NCBI RefSeq assembly: GCF_014698045.1
Contig: NZ_JACJSE010000003.1
Coordinates: forward strand, 496,001 to 560,000
Direction of reading: 5' to 3'
Origin: Aulosira sp. FACHB-615
Lineage (GTDB): Bacteria > Cyanobacteriota > Cyanobacteriia > Cyanobacteriales > Nostocaceae
DNA: 64,000 nt
Shown: piece by piece, positions 26,948-35,146 of the stretch
Layout: each line of letters starts with the position of its first letter
Numbering within the stretch: the stretch's first letter is position 1
Notes under the pieces: generated by a model
Told to the model about the DNA's origin: nothing
Seen by the model: the letters and a program-made list of their open reading frames with translations, nothing else
Database searches by the model: none
Position numbers and translations under genes: made by a program

Positions 26948-27318
26948 AGCAAATTTCCTGCTATTAAATAGCAATATTGGCATCCACATAAAGATTGAGT
27001 CTGATTTTATAGTGGGTTTGGAGAATGCGCCACTAAATTCAAACTTTGTAATTTTATTTACTGGTATAAAAATTTTGCAGTTTGCGGGTAGTGTTCCTGA
27101 GAGTTGGGTGAACTACGAAATAGCGATCGCCTGCAAAAATAGATTAGCAAAATCTGAGTATTGAGGATGATACAAAACTTATCAATATTTACAAGTGCTG
27201 CTGTTGCAATCACGAATTGTTTACACCGTAATTTCACGATTATTGACTGTTACTTGGCTTAAGTATTTGGGTAATCTAAAATGACAATTATTCTGAACAA
27301 AGCATTGGCTGACTCACC
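26948..27318. other. Intergenic region between divergent exported-protein genes
   Basis: About 370 bases without a gene. It holds one HIP1 core near 27124, and an AT-rich stretch at 27050-27070 that may be a promoter. It must drive both the minus-strand unknown gene and the PstS-like gene. Confidence 0.35.
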
Positions 27319-28188
27319 ATGAAAATTATTACTACTCGAATTCTCTTAGGACTAGTCGTGTTAGGACTTTGTAGTTGTAATTCCGTCAAATCACCTAGTA
27401 CGACAAATAACAGTCAAATTACTAGTCAAAATAATCCCCAAACCCAGCCACCAATCAAACTAGCTCCTTCTAGTTCATCTGTCACCCTTTTAAAAGTACT
27501 CACAGAAGCGTATCAAGCCAATAACAAAACGGACACATTTGAGTTTGTTTCCCAAAGTCAATCAGAAGGAGTGATCGCCGCCCTGAAAAATGGTATTGTC
27601 GATATTGCTGGTAGTAGCCACAAACTCAAGCCAGAAGAAGACGACGGTAAAATTCAATATCGAGAAATTGCACAAGATTTGCTTGTCGTTGCTACCCACA
27701 ACAGCGTTAAAGGTGTAACAAATTTAACAACTGATCAGTTAAAGTCCATTTACGCTGGCAAAATTACTAATTGGAAAGAATTAGGCGGGCCAAATGCTAA
27801 AATTGTGGTCTTGGATAGACCAGAAGATGAATCTGCGAAAAAACTACTCAGAAAATACTATCTAGGTCAAGATAAAACTACAACTCAAGCTGTGATTCTC
27901 AATAAAGAAGGAGAGTTAATTGATACTATCCAAAGTACTCCTTATTCCATTGGTGCTTTTTCTCTAGCTTATTCCTTAATTAATCAATTACCAGTCAATC
28001 ACCTCAAGCTGAATGGTAATGCACCAAATAAAGAAAATTTCAATAGTGGTAAATACCAAATGGTACGTCATCTCGGACTAATTTGGCAGAAAACACCTAC
28101 ATCTAATACCCAAAGATTTATCGATTTTGTCTTTAGTTCAGAGGGTACTAAACTACTGCAAGATAAAGGCTTTATTACCAAGAATTAA
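27319..28188 (+). CDS. PstS-like phosphate/substrate-binding lipoprotein
   Basis: The 289-residue protein has a lipobox (GLVVLGLCSC, Cys near 20), a Ser/Thr/Asn/Gln-rich linker, and a periplasmic binding fold of the PBP-like/PstS type. Visible are APSSSSVTLLKVLTEAYQ, then IVDIAGSSHKLKPEE and LTTDQLKSIYAGKITNWKELGG, the last being the PstS-family hallmark. No permease or ATPase genes are near. The histidine kinase starts 17 bases downstream, so it may act as a sensory binding protein for that kinase and not in transport. Ligand unknown. Confidence 0.87.
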   Translation: MKIITTRILLGLVVLGLCSCNSVKSPSTTNNSQITSQNNPQTQPPIKLAPSSSSVTLLKVLTEAYQANNKTDTFEFVSQSQSEGVIAALKNGIVDIAGSSHKLKPEEDDGKIQYREIAQDLLVVATHNSVKGVTNLTTDQLKSIYAGKITNWKELGGPNAKIVVLDRPEDESAKKLLRKYYLGQDKTTTQAVILNKEGELIDTIQSTPYSIGAFSLAYSLINQLPVNHLKLNGNAPNKENFNSGKYQMVRHLGLIWQKTPTSNTQRFIDFVFSSEGTKLLQDKGFITKN

Positions 28189-28205
28189 ATAGATTTATAA
28201 CTGTC

Positions 28206-30194
28206 ATGCGAAGAAATTTTCGCTTTCGTCTTAATCTCAGCCAGAAAATAGTTTTCTCATTTCTGGCTGTATTTTTGAGCATATTTATATTTTGTTTGTT
28301 GATTATTGGACATTGGTTTACTAATAGTCTGGAACAGAATCTTCGCCAAGAAGTTGCAATTTTTGCAGCCAGAGTCCATACAGATTTTCTGCATGAACAG
28401 GAAGATTTAGAAACTCAAGTGAATTTAATAGCCGGACGTGAAACAATTCACTTAGCTATTGAACAAAAAGATACAGCAAAGCTACTACAAGATTTACTAC
28501 CAATCAGGACTGCCTTAGAAATTGATTGGATCAAAGTAGTTGATCCTAATAGTGATACCTTAGTTGAAATCAAACATGCAAGTTTGAATAATTCTAAGTT
28601 ATTGGATAAAGCTATTACTAATCTTGCCAGTAGTGGCTCTATTTTAAATGATTTTGTTGATGTAGAAGGTAGTTCACAAGTATTACAAGTAACCATTTTG
28701 CCAATTAAATCTGCTAAAAAAATTATTGGCGGAATTATTATTGGTAATTTAGTAGATGAGTCATTGTTAGAACAAATTGCTATTGGTTCTACTAAACAAA
28801 TAGTCAGCACAAAAAATGACATAATTATTGCATCAACTATACCCGAAATTAAGCTGGTAACATGGCAACCGCCTTCTCCTGACTCATCCACCAGCAAAGT
28901 AGTTATTAATCAACAAGAATATTTCGCTAAAAGTATCTTATTCAAAGGAGGTAGTCAGTCTTTAACTACCACTGTACTTTATCCAATCTTGAAATTAGAA
29001 ACAACCCAAGATGCGCTGTGGATACGCTTAGAAATTTTGTTTTTCTTAGGAGGAACACTTGTTACATTGATAGGCTATTTCATTAGCCAAAAAATCACTC
29101 GTCCTTTGCAGGCTGTGACCAAAATTGCCAAAAAAGTCACAGAAGATGCAGATTTTGACTTACAAGCACCAGTCACTACTCAAGATGAAGTAGGTGTTCT
29201 AGCGATTTCTTTAAATCAGCTAATTCAACAAGTCAAGCAGCTTTTAACAGAACAGTATGCCGCTAAGGATAAATTAGAAGCATATAGCCAAAATTTAGAA
29301 GAGAAAATCAAAGAACGGACACAAGAAGTTGAACGCAAAAATCGTGATTTAAAAAATACTTTAAATGCGTTAAAGCAAACTCAGGCTCAACTCATTCAAA
29401 CTGAGAAAATGTCATCTTTAGGACAATTGGTTGCTGGTGTTGCCCATGAAATTAATAATCCCGTGACTTTTATTTATGGTAATGTGGGACACGCGGAAAA
29501 TTATGTTAACGATATCTTGAACTTAATTCAACTTTATCAGCAATCCTATCCCTACCCAGAGGCTCATATTCAAGATGTCATGGAAGAGGTTGATATTGAA
29601 TATATCCTCCAAGATTTACCCAAAATCCTAACTTCCATGAAAGTAGGCGCAGAACGTATTCATCAAATCGTTCTTTCTTTGCGAATTTTTTCACGTTTAG
29701 ATGAAGCTGAATTTAAAAGTGCAAATGTGCATGATGGTATAGATAGCACTTTGTTAATTTTACGCCATCGCCTGAAAGCCCAATCTCATCGTCCCGAAAT
29801 TCAAGTCATTAAAGATTATTGTGAAATGCCTGAGATTAAATGTTTTGCTGGGCAATTAAATCAGGTATTTATGAATATCTTAGCCAATGCCATTGATGCT
29901 GTAGAAGAAGCTTGGGAAAAAAGTCTCTGTTCACAGCCAATAATTCGCATTTCTTCTGAATGTGATCAGGAAAATATTAGGATTCATATTGCTGATAATG
30001 GGACAGGAATTCCCCAGGAAATACAAAGACGTTTATTTGATCCCTTTTTTACTACTAAGCCAATTGGCAAGGGAACTGGTTTAGGCTTATCGATTAGTTA
30101 CCAGATAGTGAATGAAAAGCATCGTGGGTCATTACAATGTATTTCATTACCAGGCACAGGTACAGAATTTGTGATTACAATTCCCATCCGCTAA
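28206..30194 (+). CDS. Sensor histidine kinase with periplasmic domain and HAMP
   Basis: The 662-residue kinase is co-transcribed with the PstS-like gene. Membrane segments lie at about 15-37 and 275-297 and flank a Cache-like periplasmic domain of some 235 residues. A HAMP domain (ITRPLQAVTKIAKKV), a long coiled coil (YAAKDKLEAYSQNLEEKIKERTQEV) and the H-box GQLVAGVAHEINNPVTFIYGN (His414) follow. The ATPase has QVFMNILANAIDAV, DNGTGI and GKGTGLGLSISYQI. The same layout and H-box are found in the kinase at 17389-19566. No response regulator adjoins. A hairpin with a T-run follows the stop. Confidence 0.92.
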   Translation: MRRNFRFRLNLSQKIVFSFLAVFLSIFIFCLLIIGHWFTNSLEQNLRQEVAIFAARVHTDFLHEQEDLETQVNLIAGRETIHLAIEQKDTAKLLQDLLPIRTALEIDWIKVVDPNSDTLVEIKHASLNNSKLLDKAITNLASSGSILNDFVDVEGSSQVLQVTILPIKSAKKIIGGIIIGNLVDESLLEQIAIGSTKQIVSTKNDIIIASTIPEIKLVTWQPPSPDSSTSKVVINQQEYFAKSILFKGGSQSLTTTVLYPILKLETTQDALWIRLEILFFLGGTLVTLIGYFISQKITRPLQAVTKIAKKVTEDADFDLQAPVTTQDEVGVLAISLNQLIQQVKQLLTEQYAAKDKLEAYSQNLEEKIKERTQEVERKNRDLKNTLNALKQTQAQLIQTEKMSSLGQLVAGVAHEINNPVTFIYGNVGHAENYVNDILNLIQLYQQSYPYPEAHIQDVMEEVDIEYILQDLPKILTSMKVGAERIHQIVLSLRIFSRLDEAEFKSANVHDGIDSTLLILRHRLKAQSHRPEIQVIKDYCEMPEIKCFAGQLNQVFMNILANAIDAVEEAWEKSLCSQPIIRISSECDQENIRIHIADNGTGIPQEIQRRLFDPFFTTKPIGKGTGLGLSISYQIVNEKHRGSLQCISLPGTGTEFVITIPIR

Positions 30195-30230
30195 ATTTTG
30201 ATTTTGCAATTATCAAAATTATTTTTTTTG
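30194..30230 (+). terminator. Rho-independent terminator after the kinase gene
   Basis: AATTTTGAT (30194-30202) pairs with ATCAAAATT (30212-30220) around a 9-base loop, followed by eight T residues. It overlaps the 3' end of the convergent DUF4168 gene. Confidence 0.75.
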
Positions 30231-30686
30231 CAGACGAATCAAGGTGTTGTAAATTTGCCTTTTTAAGTTATCGTCGTTTTGAATTTCTATAGTAATCTTA
30301 TTAAACTGCTCAATGGTTAAACCATTTTCTTCCACGATTTTTTGGGAGCGATTACAGTAGTTGATGGCAATATTTCTGGCTTTGCGTGGTAGATTGTTAA
30401 TGCTTTTAGGGTCGTTACAAACAATCTGGGGAATTTCCCCGCCACCGATTAATTTTTTGATTTCGCTAAAGGCTTGTTGACGCGATGGTTCCATTGCTAA
30501 GACAGCTTGGGCGTAGCTGACAATTTCATTATTATTGACGGTGGGAGTTTGAGCGTCGGCTTTGGCTGTAAATGTTAATGTGCTGGCTAACAAACTTGCA
30601 CTAGCCATAACTGTGAAACAAAAGTTTTTAGGTAATAAATTTGCCAGTGTATCTCGGAAAAACAAGTTAGTGATGTTGTTCATCAT
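30219..30686 (-). CDS. DUF4168 family exported protein
   Basis: The 155-residue protein has a long signal peptide (FCFTVMASASLLASTLTFTAKADAQ, cleavage near 46). The mature domain has the DUF4168 pattern: EIVSYAQAVLAMEPSRQQAFSEI at the start and LTIEQFNKITIEIQNDDNLKRQIYNTL at the end. It lies in the periplasm; the family function is unknown. Two Cys (IVCNDP, INYCNRS) could pair. Tandem ATG codons at 30686 and 30683 leave the exact start open by one residue. Confidence 0.82.
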   Translation of the reverse strand: MMNNITNLFFRDTLANLLPKNFCFTVMASASLLASTLTFTAKADAQTPTVNNNEIVSYAQAVLAMEPSRQQAFSEIKKLIGGGEIPQIVCNDPKSINNLPRKARNIAINYCNRSQKIVEENGLTIEQFNKITIEIQNDDNLKRQIYNTLIRLQKK

Positions 30687-30782
30687 GTCTGTGACACAGG
30701 ACTCAATCGTAGGGGTGCTTTATTGATTGTGAATTATTTTGGGAGTGAGAAGTTCCAATCAAGATTTCAGTGTACCGAAATT

Positions 30783-31784
30783 TTATATGTATTTTCCGTT
30801 GCCTTTACATATTTGACAAAGTTCAATTACTTTAGTTTGGAGTGTGGATATTTCTCCAGATCCTTGCTTAAGGCTGACTTCTAACTCCAAGAGTAACGGT
30901 AAACACGAAATTAGTTGCTGCACAGACAGAAATTTGACTTCTTGTTGTAAAAAGTAGATACGTTTAGGGTTGTTGACATCAGCAGCTTGAGCGATCGCCT
31001 GCGGGTTACGCTCACCGCTATCTGTGACAATTTTGACCCATAACCAAGTGCGAAATTGACCAATTAATGTTGCCACTATCCGCAATCCTGGTTCTGCCGC
31101 ATTCAGCAAGTCAGTCAACACAGTTAAAGCTTTGCCTGTATCGCCTGTTCTAATTGCTGCTGCTAATTGTAAACTATTTTGCGTAGTATTTCTGACTAAT
31201 TTACTAACAGTTTCGACATCTAAAGGCTTTTTGTTATCAAGATGATACAGCCGCAATTTTTCTAACTCGTTGTAAAGCAGCCTTGTATCATTACCCACAG
31301 CTTCGGCTAACAGTTCGGCAGTTTTCGGCGCGAGTTGCACTCCTACTGTTTGCGCTGCTTGCTGTACAGCTTGCACAATTAATTCAGTTTTCCACGGGGG
31401 AATCAGCGAAAATTCCCGAAACTCTGTGGCGGATTGTTTCAGCAATTTGGTAGATTTCAGCCGTTCATCTGGTTTATTGCGACTGGTAAGCAGTAAATAG
31501 GAATTTTCGGGAATGACTGGTAAGGTGCGCGTTAACTCCGCCAATACATTTTCAGGACATTGTTGACAAAGGTTAGTGTTCATCAGCCAAACCAAACGTC
31601 CACCAGCGCCAAAAGCCGGAGTCATCGCTTGATTTAAAGCCGAAATCGCCGCATCAGATTGATCAGGCGCAAAATAAGAATAGTTAAAATCTGTCCACAG
31701 GGGATCTAAAATGCGATCGCGCAACGAATTAACCGCTTTTTCCATAACAAAGTCATCTTCACCCCAGTAAACCAAAACCGGCAT
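30783..31784 (-). CDS. holA: DNA polymerase III delta subunit
   Basis: At 333 residues this has normal length for the clamp-loader subunit that opens the sliding clamp. The N-terminal domain starts MPVLVYWGEDDFVMEKAVNS, typical of HolA, with the degenerate P-loop region of the family. The middle and C-terminal domains show LAEAVGNDTRLLYNELEKL and LIGQFRTWLWVKIV. The Walker A lysine is absent, as expected. It stands alone; a repeat-rich spacer separates it from the divergent DUF1868 gene. Confidence 0.92.
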   Translation of the reverse strand: MPVLVYWGEDDFVMEKAVNSLRDRILDPLWTDFNYSYFAPDQSDAAISALNQAMTPAFGAGGRLVWLMNTNLCQQCPENVLAELTRTLPVIPENSYLLLTSRNKPDERLKSTKLLKQSATEFREFSLIPPWKTELIVQAVQQAAQTVGVQLAPKTAELLAEAVGNDTRLLYNELEKLRLYHLDNKKPLDVETVSKLVRNTTQNSLQLAAAIRTGDTGKALTVLTDLLNAAEPGLRIVATLIGQFRTWLWVKIVTDSGERNPQAIAQAADVNNPKRIYFLQQEVKFLSVQQLISCLPLLLELEVSLKQGSGEISTLQTKVIELCQICKGNGKYI

Positions 31785-31804
31785 ATATCAACCTCTTATG
31801 TGTG

Positions 31805-31915
31805 AAGAGAATGGGGAGTGTGGGAAGTGTGGGGAGTGTGGGGGGAAAGATTTCTTCACTATCCTCCCACACCTCCCACCCCTCCCACACTTCCCTCTCC
31901 CTTAGTCAAATCCTC
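31805..31915. repeat. G-rich and C-rich repeat pair between divergent genes
   Basis: Tandem gggagtgtggggagtgtg units (31812-31843) are followed by their complement (tcccacacctcccaccc, from about 31864). This long imperfect hairpin lies between divergent start codons, where a terminator is not expected. Confidence 0.55.
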
Positions 31916-31995
31916 AATACTTTTTAAGTCAACTTAGTCACAACTGGATAATTTTCCCTAAAATCTATCAAGTAAGAACGTGAGGCTATTGAAGA

Positions 31996-32784
31996 TTGGA
32001 CGACAACTACCAAACTTACCTGAACCGGTTAGCAAGAATGATGCTACCAGAATCATATAAAACCCAAGTTCAGCATATCCAGGAGTCTTCTAAATTCCTA
32101 CCTGCTTCTGGAACAAGACAAGCAGCGCCTTTTCCTGGTTATACATTAATTACCCCAACCGCAGAGGAAGCGGCAGAAAACGCTGCTTTCTATGCAACCT
32201 TAACAACTTACCAACAGCAACTTTTACAGTTACCTGTCAACCAGGATTTGATTGTTCCTGTACCACCTGCCAGCTTTCATTTAACTTTGGCAGATTTAAT
32301 TTGGGATCATGCTTATCTTGATGCTTGTGAGAAAAATCCCAAGTTTGAGGAAGAATTACACCGTTACATCGGGGAAACATTTCAACAATATCAACAAACC
32401 ATAACATCAGGAACTAACCCAATTTCCTGGCAAATGTTGGGATTAGTTCTCATGCCAAGAGCTTTGGCGGTTTGTTTAGTCCCCAAAGATGAAAGTTCTT
32501 ATGAACAGATAATTCAATTCCGCCGCACAATTTATCAAAATCCCCAATTGATTGCATTGGGAATTGAACAACATTATCACCTCACAGCCCATATTACATT
32601 GAGCTATTTTGGTGATATAGCGCCAGATTTAGACCGCAATAAATTCAGTGATTTACTTGCGGAGTTAAATCAACAGTGGCTAGGAAATTCGCCAGAGTTT
32701 CTGGTTAACCGAGTTGAATTGCGGAAGTTTGATGATATGACACGTTATTATCGTGAACCAGACTGGCCGAGTTTAAATTTTTAA
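31996..32784 (+). CDS. DUF1868 family, 2H phosphoesterase-like protein
   Basis: The 262-residue protein begins at TTG 31996 (GAGG about 10 bases upstream); the nearest in-frame ATG, at 32038, would remove the first conserved residues. Two His-x-Thr motifs mark the 2H phosphoesterase superfamily: FHLTLADLIWD (His95) and HLTAHITLSYFG (His199). This fold cleaves or forms 2',3'-cyclic or 2',5' phosphodiester bonds in RNA or small molecules. DUF1868 proteins are common in cyanobacteria, and their substrate is not known. Confidence 0.85.
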   Translation: MDDNYQTYLNRLARMMLPESYKTQVQHIQESSKFLPASGTRQAAPFPGYTLITPTAEEAAENAAFYATLTTYQQQLLQLPVNQDLIVPVPPASFHLTLADLIWDHAYLDACEKNPKFEEELHRYIGETFQQYQQTITSGTNPISWQMLGLVLMPRALAVCLVPKDESSYEQIIQFRRTIYQNPQLIALGIEQHYHLTAHITLSYFGDIAPDLDRNKFSDLLAELNQQWLGNSPEFLVNRVELRKFDDMTRYYREPDWPSLNF

Positions 32785-33234
32785 ATCAGTTATCAGTTTT
32801 TTATGAAGAAGAATTCAGAAATCAGGAGTCAGAATCCAGTATGAATTCTGTATGAAACTTCTCCTGCCGGAGATGCTACGCGAACGGCAAGCTCCGTGCA
32901 TCGCTGGGTGATGAATATGGGTGGAAAACCTCGTTCCTCGTGGGCGAAATCAAAATAAAACTTTCTTCTTGATTTCAAATCTATTCCTTTATGGTTGGAG
33001 TATTCACTAATTCTGAATTCTGACTTCTGTCTTCTGACTCCTTTTTATTGATGACTGTTCACTGTTAAATTTGTATTTCTTAGACTGGAGTTTAAGGCTA
33101 CACAAACAGCGACTTACTAGCGTCTTAGTGGGTTTTGCCTGTGTAGCCAAGCCAGTATTTTTTTAGTAACTGGCCTGTGACTTCAGTCTTTTAATGGAAG
33201 ATTTGAGTTTATACACTCCTTGATTGATTAGGAG
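32785..33234. other. Convergent intergenic region rich in repeats
   Basis: There is no gene in these 450 bases. From the left: a gaattcag..aggagtcagaat repeat with its inverted partner near 33009-33040; a repeat fragment tgctacgcgaacggcaagct (32873-32892) of a kind common between cyanobacterial genes; and the structured element 33082-33189, listed separately. Confidence 0.5.
33082..33189. other. Structured element with three-way-junction folding potential
   Basis: The outer arms 33082-33091 and 33180-33189 pair over 10 bp with one G-T wobble. Inside, GGCTACACA (33096-33104) pairs with TGTGTAGCC (33140-33148), and GCCAGT (33151-33156) with ACTGGC (33169-33174). The nested arrangement suits a small structured RNA or a folded non-autonomous mobile element. 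It lies between convergent genes, so it may also act as a terminator. Confidence 0.5.
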
Positions 33235-33609
33235 TCAACGCTCAGATGATTCTTCTCCGAAAAAGATATCATTGACACTGATTACCCAAGGAACGCCTTG
33301 GTTAACTGGAGAACTAATACTGATTTTGGCTTGGTTAGCAAATTGCTTTAACTTTTCGGCTAAATGCGGCACAGTCATCATAATGTTCTGATAACTTTCG
33401 ATATCATGGCAAACCATAATTAATATGAGAATACCGCTATTGATTTTGAAATACCAATGACAACTAGATAATAAAAGACGGACGGTGCGATCGCAAACTG
33501 CAAAAAACCTTTGTTTGATTGTCTCTTCTAACTGACTAAGTAATACTTCACTAATTAGTGTTGTTTTATGAGAAGGTAAATCATCGGGAGAAAGATATGG
33601 TTGATTCAT
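33235..33609 (-). CDS. Small protein of unknown function
   Basis: The 124-residue soluble protein has no signal peptide or membrane segment of full length; a hydrophobic core (FKINSGILILIMVCHD) probably forms a buried strand. I recognise no family. It has its own long upstream and downstream regions, and normal composition for this genome. The start is the only sensible ATG. Confidence 0.55.
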   Translation of the reverse strand: MNQPYLSPDDLPSHKTTLISEVLLSQLEETIKQRFFAVCDRTVRLLLSSCHWYFKINSGILILIMVCHDIESYQNIMMTVPHLAEKLKQFANQAKISISSPVNQGVPWVISVNDIFFGEESSER

Positions 33610-34169
33610 AGAAATTTTCCCTAATTCTAAAGGGTTAATAACTGATACAAACTGAATAATTTTCCTATACTTGCTTGATGAGATTCCCTTTATTCAGATA
33701 TATCAGCTTGTAAAACAGGCTAATCAGATATCCATTCACTCCTCGTACAACTTTTATATAATCTCATTTGCCTGTGGTTGGAGTTTCATCATCTTTCTTT
33801 AGCAATTGCTCTACAAAAATATATATTTTGTGTTTTTTCTTCAAACAACAATAAATCGCAGATAACTTCTCTGCTCTACTCTAGAGCATACATTAATACT
33901 ATAGCAGTTATAAATAATTTGTGAAAAATTAGCTCCCCACTTTTTGAATAAATTAGGAATTTAAGCTGATTATTATTTACGTTTCGCAACAATTCAGTAG
34001 ATATTTATTTCCTATTCCATCTGTTATATTTCTCCGAAATATTCAGGAAGCTGATTTAAATTACAAACACCCATGTAATTACTTACAGCGTTTTTCGGTT
34101 GAGTGCAGTACGAAAATTTATTTTCGCGTTCATTTAGTAACAAGTAATAAGTAAATACTCATATTAATG
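33610..34169. other. AT-rich intergenic region, no gene seen
   Basis: 560 bases of low-GC sequence between two minus-strand genes. No ORF with coding character, tRNA, or clear repeat was found on either strand. Confidence 0.35.
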
Positions 34170-34562
34170 TTAATTAATCAACTTATGAATATTTTCTTCC
34201 CAATTCATCCCATCAAAAGGCACAATTTCAAAATTGGAGATAACATCGCCATCTAAGCATCGGACATTAACATCTATGCAATCAGGATGGCTGCGTGGAA
34301 TATAAAAAGAATGTATTCCGCAAGTCTTACAGAATTTATGTTGAGCAACGCCTGTATTAAACTTGTAAGTTTTTAACTCGGTTTCACCTTGTAATAAAGT
34401 AAATTGTTCCCGTGGGACTATTAAATGTAAAAAACCCTTCTTTCGGCAAATCGAACAGTTACAATCATCAACTTTGTGGTTGTTAACAACAACTCGAAAA
34501 CGTACCGCGCCACAATGACAACCACCCTCGTATGTCATTGCATCTGAAATATTTGCTGTCAT
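34170..34562 (-). CDS. GFA/CENP-V family zinc protein
   Basis: The 130-residue protein has the cysteine pattern of the GFA fold: GGCHCGAVRF (Cys15, Cys17), DDCNCSICRKKG, and CKTCGIHSFYIPRSHPD. These bind one or two zinc ions. The founding member was described as glutathione-dependent formaldehyde-activating enzyme, but most members have no proven substrate. It starts five bases after the stop of the gene at 34568-34915, so the two form an operon. Confidence 0.9.
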   Translation of the reverse strand: MTANISDAMTYEGGCHCGAVRFRVVVNNHKVDDCNCSICRKKGFLHLIVPREQFTLLQGETELKTYKFNTGVAQHKFCKTCGIHSFYIPRSHPDCIDVNVRCLDGDVISNFEIVPFDGMNWEENIHKLIN

Positions 34563-34567
34563 ATTAA

Positions 34568-34915
34568 TTAACGGGATTCTAACTTAGTAATACGTTGTTC
34601 TAGAGTATTTACTTGTTGTTTTAATTCAACCACTAAAGTCGCTAAACGGTCAAACATTTTATCCCGTTCTGCTTGTGATAAATTCCGTCGAGTTGACTGT
34701 GGGACGGTAATTGTTGTGCGCGAGTTAGGAGACTGGCGAGTGTTTCCGAGTTGAGATTCTATTTGGTTTAACCGCGACTCTATGCGATTAAAATCCGCTT
34801 GTAAGTTATTCAGACGAGATTCGACTTGCTGTGATGATGCAGTGTTAGAGAATAAACTAGCCCAGAGGATAATGGCTAAAACCACCGCAATTCCTAATGT
34901 TTGAGTGCTTTTCAT
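34568..34915 (-). CDS. Membrane-anchored coiled-coil protein
   Basis: About 115 residues from the preferred ATG 34915; an upstream ATG at 34942 is also in frame. An N-terminal membrane segment (LGIAVVLAIILWASLFS) is followed by heptad-patterned helices (VESRLNNLQADFNRIESRLNQIESQL, shown only in outline) and a second coiled coil at the C-terminus. It is probably an oligomeric periplasmic protein. Function is unknown; it lies first in an operon with the GFA protein. Confidence 0.65.
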   Translation of the reverse strand: MKSTQTLGIAVVLAIILWASLFSNTASSQQVESRLNNLQADFNRIESRLNQIESQLGNTRQSPNSRTTITVPQSTRRNLSQAERDKMFDRLATLVVELKQQVNTLEQRITKLESR

Positions 34916-35146
34916 TGTAAGTTGTTTCACGCCCAGACGCATACTTCGACTACGCTCAGTAACCGGAGGCGTAGAGAGTAAAAAAGGTTGGTTAGGTGGT
35001 GCGATCGCACCACCTAACCAAGTATGCTGATATATTGATCAATCTATATAGCAGCCCTAAATGAATTACAAACAAATCTACTCTCTACTCCCTACTCCCA
35101 GCTTCAACCAATAATTTAACAATCAAATAGGATTGCTACAGTTGAT

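Noticed and set aside
33082..33189. Hammerhead, TPP or IS200/IS605 end as an explanation for the three-way junction
   Set aside because: The conserved core sequences of those classes are absent and there is no nearby transposase.
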